NCBI RefSeq assembly: GCF_006539865.1
Contig: NZ_BJNV01000020.1
Coordinates: 1 to 64,000, forward strand
Reading direction: 5' to 3'
Source of the DNA: Zoogloea ramigera
GTDB taxonomy: Bacteria > Pseudomonadota > Gammaproteobacteria > Burkholderiales > Rhodocyclaceae
DNA: 64,000 nucleotides
Below, one piece after another: positions 49,917 to 57,718 of this stretch (its first letter is position 1; each line of letters starts with the position of its first letter). The notes under the pieces are model-generated. The model saw only the letters and a list, made by a program, of their open reading frames with translations. It was not told the origin of the DNA and did no database searches. Made by a program: the position numbers and the translations under genes.

Positions 49917-51101
49917 ATGATCGCCTTCCCCCGCAGCACCCTGGCGCAGGGTCTGGTGGCCGCCCTGCAAGGCAAGGCCCTGCTGGGCGATGCCCACAAC
50001 GGCCTGTTCCTGGCCGCGCCACGCCGCACCGGCAAGTCCACGTTCCTGCAGGGGGACCTGCGGCCGGCCTTGCAGGCCGTCGGCGTGGTGGTGGTCTATG
50101 TGGACCTGTGGGCCGACGCCCGGCGCGACCCGGGCGGGCTGATCGCCGAAGCCATCGCCCGGGCGCTGGCGCCCCAGCTGGGCCTGGTGGCGCGCACGGC
50201 CCGCAAGGCCGGCCTGGACAAGGTCAAGGTGGGTGGCCTGGAGGTGGACACCAGCAAGATCGGCAAGGTCGATGGCCTCACCCTCACCGACGCCCTGCGC
50301 CTGCTGCATGAGAGTGCGGGCAAGCCGGTGGCGCTGATCATCGACGAGGCCCAGCACGCCCTCACCAGCGAAGCCGGCGAGGCGGCCATGACGGCCCTGA
50401 AGTCGGCCCGCGACCAGCTCAACCAGCCCGGGGTGGTGAACCTGATGCTGGTGATGTCGGGCTCCGACCGCGACAAGCTGCTGCGCCTGGTCAATACCGT
50501 CGGCGCTCCGTTCTACGGTTCGCAGATCCAGCGCATGCCGCCCCTGGGGCCTGACTTCATCGCCCACATCGCTGCCCTGATCGAAGCGCAGCGGCCTGAA
50601 CTCCGGCCGGTGGATCAGGCTCTGCTGCAGCAGGCCTTCGAGGTGTTCGGCCATCGGCCCCAGTTCTTCATGGCGGCGCTGGGCCAGGTGCTCAGCCCCC
50701 TGGCCGCCCTGAGCGGGCGCTTCGAGGTGGCCCTGCTGGAGGCCGCGCAGCAACAGCAGGCCCAGGACGAGGCCCAGATGGAGTCGGAATACCTGGGGCT
50801 CAAGCCCACCGAGCAGGCCGTGCTGTGGCGGATGCTGGAGCAAGGCCAGCGCTACCGCCCCTACGACGCCGAGGCGCTGCGCTTCTACCGCGACAAAACG
50901 GGCCACCCGGTCAGCGCAGCCCAGGCCCAGCGGGCGCTGGAGGCCCTGCGCCAGCGCACGCCGGCGCTGGTGTGGAAGTCGGCCCGGGGCGAATACGCGC
51001 TGGAAGACGCGGCCATGCACCGCTGGTTCGAGACACGCAAGGAGGCCGGCCAATGGCCCCCCGCTGCGCCCCAAGGGCTGCTGCCCTTGGACGACGACTA
51101 A
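49917..51101 (+). CDS. AAA-type ATPase, 394 aa
   Basis: Walker A is LAAPRRTGKSTFLQGDL at about residues 31-47; Walker B is ALIIDEAQHAL at about 140-150; a sensor-like VMSGSDRDKLLRLV follows. The C-terminal third looks like a winged-helix region (LKPTEQAVLWRMLEQGQRYR) followed by an acidic tail. This layout resembles ORC/Cdc6-like or STAND-type ATPases that bind DNA. I do not recognise a named family. It lies between array C and the remnant of a type I restriction locus, so a defence or mobile-element role is possible. There is no Shine-Dalgarno sequence that I can see, and the start follows the AT-rich operator-like region. Confidence 0.82.
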   Translation: MIAFPRSTLAQGLVAALQGKALLGDAHNGLFLAAPRRTGKSTFLQGDLRPALQAVGVVVVYVDLWADARRDPGGLIAEAIARALAPQLGLVARTARKAGLDKVKVGGLEVDTSKIGKVDGLTLTDALRLLHESAGKPVALIIDEAQHALTSEAGEAAMTALKSARDQLNQPGVVNLMLVMSGSDRDKLLRLVNTVGAPFYGSQIQRMPPLGPDFIAHIAALIEAQRPELRPVDQALLQQAFEVFGHRPQFFMAALGQVLSPLAALSGRFEVALLEAAQQQQAQDEAQMESEYLGLKPTEQAVLWRMLEQGQRYRPYDAEALRFYRDKTGHPVSAAQAQRALEALRQRTPALVWKSARGEYALEDAAMHRWFETRKEAGQWPPAAPQGLLPLDDD

Positions 51102-51120
51102 AGCCGGCTCCCATGCGGGC

Positions 51121-51507
51121 ATGAGCGAGCGCATCGATAAGCCAGAACGGGCCACCCAGAACCGGGTGGTCGAACTGTTCACCCGGCAGCTGGGTTACCG
51201 CTACCTGGGCGACTGGTCGGGCCGCGAGGGCACGCACTGCATCGACGAGGGTTTGCTGACAGCCTTTCTGGCCCGCAGTGGCTACAGCTCGGCCCACATC
51301 AGCGCCACGCTGCACAGGCTGCGCACCGAAGCCTTGCGGCACGGGCGCACGCTGTACGCCGCCAACCAGGCGGTGTACCCGCTGCTGCGCTACGGTGTTC
51401 CGGTGAAGGTGGCGGCCGGCCAGGTGAAGAGGTTCTGGATGGCTGGTGCCGGCAGCAGCTGCGGGACGCGCTGCCAGCGCTACTGGACAAGTGGGAGCCC
51501 TTGCTGA
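51121..51507 (+). pseudogene. 5' fragment of type I restriction hsdR
   Basis: The first 100 residues match the N terminus of HsdR, the motor/nuclease subunit of type I restriction enzymes: TQNRVVELFTRQLGYRYLGD, then EGLLTAFLARSGYSSAHISA and NQAVYPLLRYGVPVKV. HsdR is normally about 1000 residues. Similarity stops at about 51424, after VKVAAGQ, and the frame continues with 27 unrelated residues to a stop. The nuclease (PD-ExK) and helicase domains are gone, so it cannot restrict DNA. The downstream sequence is the 3' end of another gene, so this is a deletion junction. No hsdM or hsdS is nearby. Confidence 0.88.
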
Positions 51508-51779
51508 AGGTGAAGGCCAGGCGGGTGTTCGTACAGCGCATGAAGACCAGATGGGGCCGCTGCACGCCCGCATCCGCTTGCATCCGGCTCAACACCGACC
51601 TGGCCAAGAAACCACCGGAGTGTCTGGAATACATCGTGGTGCATGAGCGGGGGCACCTGCTGGAGCCCACGCACAATGAGCGTTTTGCAGCGCTACTGGA
51701 CCTGCACTTGCCGCGTTGGCAGCACTTGAGGAAGCAGCTCAACCGCCTGCCGGTGCGGCATGAGGGGTGGGAATTCTGA
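51425..51779 (+). pseudogene. 3' fragment of YgjP-like (DUF45) metallopeptidase
   Basis: From about 51427 a different frame encodes VLDGWCRQQLRDALPALLDK, then FVQRMKTRWGRC and the zinc site HERGHLLEPTHNERF, ending NRLPVRHEGWEF. This is the C-terminal half of a YgjP/DUF45 M48-like metallopeptidase; such genes often follow hsdR. HExxH is intact, but the N-terminal half is missing. A TTG at 51501 could start a 92-residue product. Most likely it is a remnant joined to hsdR by deletion of several kilobases. Confidence 0.85.
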
Positions 51780-51825
51780 CGCAGGAGCGCCTGGGTTCGA
51801 GGGGGCGCCCGCCCACCTGCCGGCC

Positions 51826-52317
51826 TCAGCCCCCGGCGGCCTTGAAGCCCGGGTGGCGGAAGTATTTGGCGTAGGACTTGAGGGCCTGGACGACGCGCAC
51901 CGCGCCGTCGTGCCGCGGGGCGGCGGCCTTGCCTTCCATGGCCTCGGCGCCGGCCAGCAGCTCGGCGATGACCAGATGGAGCTGGGCGTCGGCTTCGGGG
52001 GCCAGCTTGCAGCGCTCGACGGCGTAGGCCACGTTGCGGTTGACGGCGGCGGCCAGGGCGTCGTAATCGGCCTCGCCGAAGCGGCTGTGGTGGATGGCGG
52101 GGAGCGCCTTGGCCATGGCCCGGTTGATGCCGTCCATCGACTGGCGCAGCGGGGTGTCGGTGGCCCATTGCCTGCCGGCGTTGAGGCGCAGCGTGGGCTC
52201 GCTGGCGTGGCTGTCGCCGTGGTGATGGTGGGCGTCGGCGGCCAGCGCGGGGAGGCTGGCCGAGGCGCCGGCGATCAGGGTGACGGCGGCGAGGGCGAGC
52301 AGGCGTGGGGTTTTCAT
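51826..52317 (-). CDS. DnrO-like exported protein, 163 aa
   Basis: A signal peptide (LLALAAVTLIAGASASLPALAA) is followed by a His-rich stretch (DAHHHHGDSHA) and a helical domain: LRQSMDGINRAMAKALPAIH, then VAYAVERCKLAPEADAQLHL and a C-terminal YFRHPGF. The pattern matches proteins annotated DnrO next to denitrification genes in Pseudomonas. It is periplasmic and may bind a metal or haem through the His cluster. Family assignment is from memory. An IscR-type operator lies 26 bp upstream of its ATG, suggesting iron or Fe-S control. Confidence 0.7.
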   Translation of the reverse strand: MKTPRLLALAAVTLIAGASASLPALAADAHHHHGDSHASEPTLRLNAGRQWATDTPLRQSMDGINRAMAKALPAIHHSRFGEADYDALAAAVNRNVAYAVERCKLAPEADAQLHLVIAELLAGAEAMEGKAAAPRHDGAVRVVQALKSYAKYFRHPGFKAAGG

Positions 52318-52342
52318 CGGGGGGGCTCCGGGTCGGCTGTTA

Positions 52343-52367
52343 ATACCTGACGACTATAGTCGGGTAT
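52343..52367. promoter_or_regulatory. IscR type 1-like operator
   Basis: The 25-bp site has arms ATACCTGAC and GTCGGGTAT around GACTATA. Compared with the type 1 IscR consensus (ATASYYGACTRWWW, then YAGTCRRSTAT) it matches at 23 of 25 positions. It lies 26 bp upstream of the DnrO-like start on the minus strand. The best known target of such sites is the isc operon promoter. Binding by IscR or another Rrf2 protein is inferred. Confidence 0.65.
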
Positions 52368-52419
52368 GGGCCGGCCGGCTTTAACCGGCATCAAGCCGGG
52401 CGCCGGGCCCGCCGCCGGC

Positions 52420-52956
52420 CTACCACATCAGGTCGTCGGGCACCTGGAAGGCGGCATAGGGGTCGTCCGCCTCGACCTCGGTGCTGGCTTTCTTGATCTG
52501 CACCACCAGCGACGGGTCGCGCTCGGCGATCTTGTCGGCGATCACCTTGGGCAGCAGCTCGGTGGCCTCGCCCAGGCAGACGATCACCAGGTGGCCGGCG
52601 ATCAGGTGCTCGCGCACCTTGGGCGACACGTGCACGCGCTTGATCTTGTTGTCGTGGGTGAAGTTGTAGGCGACGTCGCCCTTACCCTTGCTCTGGCGGT
52701 TCTGCTGAACCATTTGCACGATCTGCGCCATGATCGCCTTCTGGGTGGCCGCGGCGTCGCGCTGGGCGTTGAGCTCGCGGGCCCGCTCGGCGTTCTTGCG
52801 TTGGATCTCGAGGGCCGCCAGGCGCGCCTCGTCGACGCTCTGGGTGCCGGCCCGGCGCTCGTCCTTCTTTTGCTTGGCTTTTTCCTGGTGGACCTGCTTG
52901 GCCTTGCCCTTGTTGACCAGGCCGGCTTTCAAAAACTGTTCCTGCAAGGAGGCCAT
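52420..52956 (-). CDS. DUF2058 family protein, 178 aa
   Basis: The protein begins MASLQEQFLKAGLVNKGKAK, has a long highly charged helical region (residues 15-80), and then a compact domain with VAYNFTHDNKIKRVHVSP and HLIAGHLVIVCLG. This matches the DUF2058 (YaiL-like) nucleoprotein family of proteobacteria. The function is unknown; the basic N-terminal region suggests nucleic-acid binding. The gene is complete. It is divergent from nothing obvious and lies between the IscR-like site and a small zinc-ribbon gene on the same strand. Confidence 0.88.
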   Translation of the reverse strand: MASLQEQFLKAGLVNKGKAKQVHQEKAKQKKDERRAGTQSVDEARLAALEIQRKNAERARELNAQRDAAATQKAIMAQIVQMVQQNRQSKGKGDVAYNFTHDNKIKRVHVSPKVREHLIAGHLVIVCLGEATELLPKVIADKIAERDPSLVVQIKKASTEVEADDPYAAFQVPDDLMW

Positions 52957-53064
52957 GTCTGCCGCTCCGTAAATGGGTTCATCCGGCCGGGCTGAGGCGC
53001 CGGCCTGGGGGAGAGGCGGGAGGATAGCAAAGATGGCGGGGGAGCGGCTTCGGCGGGTGCGGCG

Positions 53065-53496
53065 TCAGCCGTCCGGTCCGGCCTTGGTGGAGCGGATCAG
53101 GCCGATCAGGTCGTGGGGCTGGCCGCGCATGAGCTTGAGCAGCTCATCCCGGGCGCGGGCGAATTCGACGCCGTCGGCCACCAGCTTGTCGAGCATCTCG
53201 CCAAAGCGCTGGCGCCGCCGCAGGCCCCCGGGCGACTGGTCGCGGCGGTCGGAGAAGGTTTCGAGCAGGGTCGAGCCGCAGGCGCAGTTGCGAAACACCT
53301 CGACGATCGCGGCGCCGTCCTCGTCGATGCCCTCCTTCAGCCCGGTGTGGTCGGGCCGCACCTGCCGGGTGGCGGCCAGAAACTCGGCGGCGTCCTCGTA
53401 TCGGTGCCCGCAGTTGCGGCATACCTTGGGGAAGGTCGCCTCTTCGAGGGCCCGCAGGCTGCGGAACAGGTCTTGGTGGGAGTAGCGGAGGCTCAT
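53065..53496 (-). CDS. small zinc-ribbon-like protein, 143 aa
   Basis: Two cysteine pairs, VCRNCGHRYED at about residue 25 and RNCACGSTL at about 70, form a likely zinc ribbon. The remainder is helical and charged (GEMLDKLVADGVEFARARDE). There is no signal peptide. The ATG at 53496 (MSLRYSHQDLF) is preferred over one 15 codons upstream because the extra N terminus looks like untranslated leader; neither has a good Shine-Dalgarno sequence. The family is not recognised and the function is unknown. Confidence 0.7.
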   Translation of the reverse strand: MSLRYSHQDLFRSLRALEEATFPKVCRNCGHRYEDAAEFLAATRQVRPDHTGLKEGIDEDGAAIVEVFRNCACGSTLLETFSDRRDQSPGGLRRRQRFGEMLDKLVADGVEFARARDELLKLMRGQPHDLIGLIRSTKAGPDG

Positions 53497-53623
53497 GGGG
53501 CCGGGATGGAGGCAAAGAAGCTTTAACGGCCACGGATGCATTCATTTTAGTGCGGGCGGCGGTGCGACAATCGGTCGCAGGCTGCGGCCCCGGGAATGCA
53601 CCGGCCCTTTTCCGTCGAGCAGC

Positions 53624-53642
53624 TATAATTGTAAGTAACTTA
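53624..53642 (+). promoter_or_regulatory. tetR-exporter promoter with operator
   Basis: TATAAT (53624-53629) is a perfect -10 box without a good -35. It is followed by TAAGTAACTTA (53632-53642), an odd palindrome that would lie at the transcription start. Further ATTACATAC extends the AT-rich site. The position, 17 bp before the tetR ATG, fits autorepression by the TetR protein. Confidence 0.6.
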
Positions 53643-53658
53643 TTACATACAAACGGCC

Positions 53659-54264
53659 ATGCCTTCCAATCCCCGCCAATCAACCGGGTCGCGTCAGGCC
53701 GAGATCATCGCGACGATGCTTGCGCTGGCGGCCGCCAGAAATCCTGCCGACATCACGACGACCGACATCGCCAAAGCGATGGGCGTTACGCAGGGCGCGC
53801 TGTTCCGGCATTTTTCAAGCAAGGAGGCGATCCGGCTGGCGGTGGCCGAGTGGATCGAGGCGCACTTGATGGCCAGGCTGGGCGAGGCGCGGCAGGCGGC
53901 TCCCGATGCGCTGCAGGGGCTGGAGGCGATGTTCCTGGCCCATGTGCAATTCATCCGGGAGCTTCCCGGCGTCCCGCGCTTTGTGTTTGCCGAGCTTCAG
54001 CAGCCGGGTGATTCGCCAGTGCGCCAATGCGTTCAGAAGATCATGCAGCGCCACCGCCAGACCGTGGCTGAAGCGCTGGAGAGCGCCAAGGCCGTGCAGC
54101 TGATCCGGCTCGACCTGGATTGCCACGCCGCGGCGGCCCTGTTTCTGGGTGCCATCCAGGGGCTGGTCATCCAGACCATGCTGGGCGAGGTGCCGGCGGA
54201 GATCGATGAGCGGGCCCGCGGGGTGTTGCGCCTGTACCTCTGCGGCCTGGGAGCCAGGCCATGA
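53659..54264 (+). CDS. TetR/AcrR-family regulator, 201 aa
   Basis: N-terminal helix-turn-helix: RQAEIIATMLALAAARNPAD, ITTTDIAKAMGVTQGALFRH and FSSKEAIRLAVAEWIE, the usual TetR DNA-binding domain. The C-terminal region is a helical ligand pocket (GAIQGLVIQTMLGEV). It is probably a local repressor of the exporter genes that follow, which overlap it (ATGA at 54261). The palindrome at 53632-53642 is a likely operator. Ligand unknown. Confidence 0.92.
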   Translation: MPSNPRQSTGSRQAEIIATMLALAAARNPADITTTDIAKAMGVTQGALFRHFSSKEAIRLAVAEWIEAHLMARLGEARQAAPDALQGLEAMFLAHVQFIRELPGVPRFVFAELQQPGDSPVRQCVQKIMQRHRQTVAEALESAKAVQLIRLDLDCHAAAALFLGAIQGLVIQTMLGEVPAEIDERARGVLRLYLCGLGARP

Positions 54265-55451
54265 AGCCTGGCAGCTTGTTCAGCCGCAAGGCCGGTCTTG
54301 GGCTCCTGGCGGCTGTCCTCATCGTCGGCTTTGGCTGGGTGGTCGCGCGCTCGGGCCCGCTGTCGCCCATACGTGTGACGAGCCTGCGTGTCGAGGCGGG
54401 CGCCTTGTCGCCGGCTATCTTCGGCATCGGCACCGTCGAGGCGCGGCGCAGCTATCTCATCGGGCCCACCGCCGCCGGGCGCGTGCGGGCCGTCCATGCC
54501 GACGTCGGCGAGCGGGTGAGGGCGGGGCAGGTGCTGGCCGAGATCGACCCGGTGGACCTGGACGAGCGCCTGCGTTCCAGCGAGGCGGCGCACACCCGGG
54601 CGACCAGCGCCGTCGCCGCGGCCGAGGCCCTGCGCAAGGATGCGCTGGCCAGACGCCAGCTGGCCGAGCTGAATGCCCGGCGCTACCGGGATCTGGGCGG
54701 CAGGAGCTTTGTGAGCACCAGCGCGGTGGAGGGCAAGCAGCAGGAGCTGGATTCCGCCGCCGCGACGCTGGAGGCCAGCGAGGCCAACCTGCAGGGCGCC
54801 CGGCAGGAGCTGCGCCGCCTGCAGGCCGACCAGGACGGCCTCTTGCAGCAAAAGCGCAACCTGCACTTGCTGGCCCCGCGGGACGGCCTGGTGATCAGCC
54901 GGGACGCCGAGCCGGGCTCCACGGTCGTCGCCGGCCAGGCAGTGCTCCGGGTGGTGGAGCCGGAGAGCCTGTGGGTGAAGGCGCGGCTGGACCAGGGGCG
55001 GTCGCGCGGGCTGGCGGTCGGGCAGGCGGCGGAGATCGTCCTGCGCAGCCATGCCTCGACGCCGCTGGCGGGCAAGGTGGCTCGCATCGAGCCACTGAGC
55101 GACAGCGTCACGGAGGAGCGCATCGCCATGGTGAGCTTCGAGCGGATTCCCGACGGGCTCGGAGTGGGTGAGATGACCGAGGTCACCATCAACACCGGTT
55201 CGGCTCAGCCCGGGCTGGTTGTGCCGAATGCGGCCATCAAGCCGATGGCCCAGGGGGCCGGGGTATGGAAGCTCACCGAGGGCAAACCGCGTCTCACCCC
55301 GGTAAAGTTGGGCAACACCAGCCTCGACGGCGCCGTGCTGGTGGTGGCCGGCCTGGCGGCGGGCGACGAGGTCGTTGTGCATAGCGAACGTGAGCTCGCT
55401 GAGGGTGCGCAGGTGAAGGTCGTCAGCCAGCTCGTGGGGGCGCCGCGGTGA
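54261..55451 (+). CDS. HlyD-family periplasmic adaptor, 396 aa
   Basis: One N-terminal membrane anchor (AGLGLLAAVLIVGFGWVVA) is followed by a lipoyl half (GPTAAGRVRAVHADVGERVR, AGQVLAEIDPVDLDERL), a long coiled-coil hairpin (about residues 105-195), the second lipoyl half (LLAPRDGLVISRDAEPGSTV) and beta-barrel domains. It is the membrane-fusion part of an ABC exporter of the MacA/DevB kind, working with the permease and ATPase encoded downstream. Both junctions overlap by 4 bp. Confidence 0.93.
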   Translation: MKPGSLFSRKAGLGLLAAVLIVGFGWVVARSGPLSPIRVTSLRVEAGALSPAIFGIGTVEARRSYLIGPTAAGRVRAVHADVGERVRAGQVLAEIDPVDLDERLRSSEAAHTRATSAVAAAEALRKDALARRQLAELNARRYRDLGGRSFVSTSAVEGKQQELDSAAATLEASEANLQGARQELRRLQADQDGLLQQKRNLHLLAPRDGLVISRDAEPGSTVVAGQAVLRVVEPESLWVKARLDQGRSRGLAVGQAAEIVLRSHASTPLAGKVARIEPLSDSVTEERIAMVSFERIPDGLGVGEMTEVTINTGSAQPGLVVPNAAIKPMAQGAGVWKLTEGKPRLTPVKLGNTSLDGAVLVVAGLAAGDEVVVHSERELAEGAQVKVVSQLVGAPR

Positions 55452-56641
55452 TCAGCCTGGCGGGGCGCGACATCCTGCACTCCTGGCCCAGGTTCGTGCT
55501 GACCGGGGTCGGCCTCGGCCTGCTGATCGGCGTCACCTTGACGATGGCCGGCGTGTACCGCGGGATGGTCGACGACGCCCGGGCGCTGCTCAACAACAGC
55601 GGGGCCGATATCTGGGTCGTGCAGCAGGACACCCAGGGGCCCTACGCCGAGTCGTCGAGCATCCACGATGACGCCTATCGCAGCTTGCGCGTGCTGCCAG
55701 GGGTGGCGCGGGCGGCTAGCGTCACCTACCTGACGATGCAGGTCCGGCGCGGCGACATCGACGTGCGTGCGATGGTGGTGGGCTTCGAGCCGGGGCAGCC
55801 GGGCGAACCGGGCTATCTGGTGGCCGGCCGGCAGATCACCCGCAGCCACTACGAAGCGGTGGCTGATGTGAAGACCGGGTTTCAGCTGGGCGATACCTTG
55901 CGCATCCGCCGTCACGACTATCGGGTGGTCGGCCTGACGCGGCGGATGGTCTCGTCGGGCGGCGACCCGATGGTCTTCATCCCGCTCAAGGACGCCCAGG
56001 AGGCGCAGTTTCTGAAGGACAACGACGCCATCCTGGGCGAGCGGGCCCGCACCGCGGCCAACCCGGCGCTCAACCGCCCCGGCGTGCCGGGCTTGCTCGA
56101 GGCGCTGCAGGCGTCGCAGACCGCCAACCGCAACGTCAATGCGGTGCTCGTCCAGGTGGCCCCGGGGGCCGATACGGCCAGCGTGGCGGGCGAGATCCGG
56201 CGCTGGAAGCACCTGCAGGCCTACACCCGGCCCCAGATGGAGGAGATCCTGGTGTCCAAGCTGATCGCCACCTCGGCAAGGCAGATCGGCATGTTCCTGG
56301 TCATCCTGGCCATCGTGAGTGCCGCCATCGTGGCCTTCATCATCTACACGATGACGCTGGGCAAGATCCGCGAGATTGCCGTGCTCAAGCTGATCGGCAC
56401 GCGCAACCGCACGATCGCCGGGATGATCCTGCAGCAGGCGATGGGGCTCGGCCTCATCGGCTTCATGGTCGGCAAGACGGCGGCAACCGTCTGGGCGCCG
56501 TTCTTTCCAAAATATGTCCTGCTCGAACCTGGCGACGCCGCGCGCGGCCTGCTTGTGGTCATGGTGATCTGCGCCCTGGCCAGCACGCTTGCGATCCGGG
56601 TCGCCTTGCGGGTCGACCCGGCGACGGCCATCGGAGGTTGA
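55448..56641 (+). CDS. FtsX/MacB-type ABC permease, 397 aa
   Basis: An N-terminal membrane helix (RFVLTGVGLGLLIGVTLTMA) precedes a large periplasmic domain (residues 40-270, with DIWVVQQDTQGPYAESS). Three C-terminal helices follow, including IGMFLVILAIVSAAIVAFII and IREIAVLKLIGTRNRTIAGM, the typical FtsX region. This is the DevC/MacB-type mechanotransmission fold. It starts at GTG 55448 overlapping the adaptor stop. The substrate is unknown. Confidence 0.92.
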   Translation: MISLAGRDILHSWPRFVLTGVGLGLLIGVTLTMAGVYRGMVDDARALLNNSGADIWVVQQDTQGPYAESSSIHDDAYRSLRVLPGVARAASVTYLTMQVRRGDIDVRAMVVGFEPGQPGEPGYLVAGRQITRSHYEAVADVKTGFQLGDTLRIRRHDYRVVGLTRRMVSSGGDPMVFIPLKDAQEAQFLKDNDAILGERARTAANPALNRPGVPGLLEALQASQTANRNVNAVLVQVAPGADTASVAGEIRRWKHLQAYTRPQMEEILVSKLIATSARQIGMFLVILAIVSAAIVAFIIYTMTLGKIREIAVLKLIGTRNRTIAGMILQQAMGLGLIGFMVGKTAATVWAPFFPKYVLLEPGDAARGLLVVMVICALASTLAIRVALRVDPATAIGG

Positions 56642-56642
56642 A

Positions 56643-57347
56643 TTGGAAGGCTTCGGGATTCACATCGCGGGTCTCCGCAAGCGCTACGGCGAAGGGGAGG
56701 CCGTGGTCAATGCCCTCAAGGACGTCACCATGACCGTCGCCCCCGGCGAGGTGGTCGGCCTGATCGGCCCGTCGGGCTCCGGCAAGAGCACCCTGCTCAA
56801 ATGCCTCGGGGCCGTCATCGAGCCGACCGCCGGCCGGATGACGCTGGGCGACGAGGTGATCTTCGACGACGGCTGGAAGATCCCCGACCTCCGGGCGCTG
56901 CGCCGCGACCGGATCGGCTTCATCTTCCAGGCGCCCTACCTGATTCCCTTTCTGGACGTCACCGACAACGTCGCTCTGTTGCCGATGCTGGCGGGCCAGC
57001 CGAACGACGTGGCGCGCAGACGGGCGAGGGCATTGCTGGACGCGCTGGATGTCGGCCACCGGGCTAAAGCGCAGCCGTCCCAGCTCTCCGGTGGCGAGCA
57101 GCAGCGCGTCGCGATCGCCCGCGCCCTCGCCAATCAGCCGCCCGTGATCCTGGCGGACGAGCCGACGGCGCCGCTGGACAGCGAGCGGGCGCTCGGGGTC
57201 GTGCGCATCCTCAACGAAATGGCCGGGCAGTTTCGGACCGCGATCATCGTCGTCACCCACGATGAAAAGATCATTCCCACCTTCAAGCGCATTTACCAGA
57301 TCCGGGATGGCAAGACCTTTGAAGAGAAGGGCCAGGGAGCCGGCTGA
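56643..57347 (+). CDS. ABC transporter ATPase (LolD/MacB type), 234 aa
   Basis: Walker A GLIGPSGSGKSTLLKCLGA at about residues 39-57, Q-loop FIFQAPYLIPFLDV, signature QLSGGEQQRVAIARALANQP, Walker B VILADEPTAPLDSE and H-loop VVTHDEKI. It powers the exporter formed with the upstream permease and adaptor. The start is TTG at 56643: GGAGG lies 6-10 nt upstream, the frame begins right after the permease stop, and upstream in-frame codons are shadows of the permease gene. Confidence 0.93.
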   Translation: MEGFGIHIAGLRKRYGEGEAVVNALKDVTMTVAPGEVVGLIGPSGSGKSTLLKCLGAVIEPTAGRMTLGDEVIFDDGWKIPDLRALRRDRIGFIFQAPYLIPFLDVTDNVALLPMLAGQPNDVARRRARALLDALDVGHRAKAQPSQLSGGEQQRVAIARALANQPPVILADEPTAPLDSERALGVVRILNEMAGQFRTAIIVVTHDEKIIPTFKRIYQIRDGKTFEEKGQGAG

Positions 57348-57397
57348 GGCGCCGTAGGGCGATGGGGGCATTCGCCATGCAAGCAGAAGGAGCTCCG

Positions 57398-57679
57398 ATG
57401 AAGAGCCGGACTGCGAGAACTCGGGTGTTATCGATTTCCGCCGCATTCGCGCTGACGGCGTGTGGTGGGGGCAGTGGTGGGGCGGCTTCCGTCGATGCCA
57501 CCCAGCCGGTGGAGGTTGTCGTCGACGGCGTCGCCCAGATCAGCGCGGCGCGGCTCGGCGGCGTGCTGGGAGCCGTGCCCGTGGAGCCCTTGAGCACGGC
57601 GGAGCAGACGTCGCTGATGTTCATGCGGGAAGAGGAGAGGCTGGCCCCGGCCAAATATGCGGCCATCGTTGGCGGCTAG
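57398..57679 (+). CDS. truncated DUF2202-like lipoprotein, 93 aa
   Basis: A lipoprotein signal (LSISAAFALTACGGGSGG) is followed by VEPLSTAEQTSLMFMREEER, which resembles the start of DUF2202 ferritin-like domains (a MREEEKLA-type metal helix). The stop comes 11 residues later, while DUF2202 proteins run another 100 residues or more. AAGGAG precedes the ATG at 57398. It follows the ABC exporter genes by 50 bp. It may be a decayed gene or a short lipoprotein; the DUF2202 link is an inference from a short motif. Confidence 0.6.
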   Translation: MKSRTARTRVLSISAAFALTACGGGSGGAASVDATQPVEVVVDGVAQISAARLGGVLGAVPVEPLSTAEQTSLMFMREEERLAPAKYAAIVGG

Positions 57680-57718
57680 GCCGGGCGCGGCGCGTTTGCC
57701 CCGCGGGAGCGCCGCACT

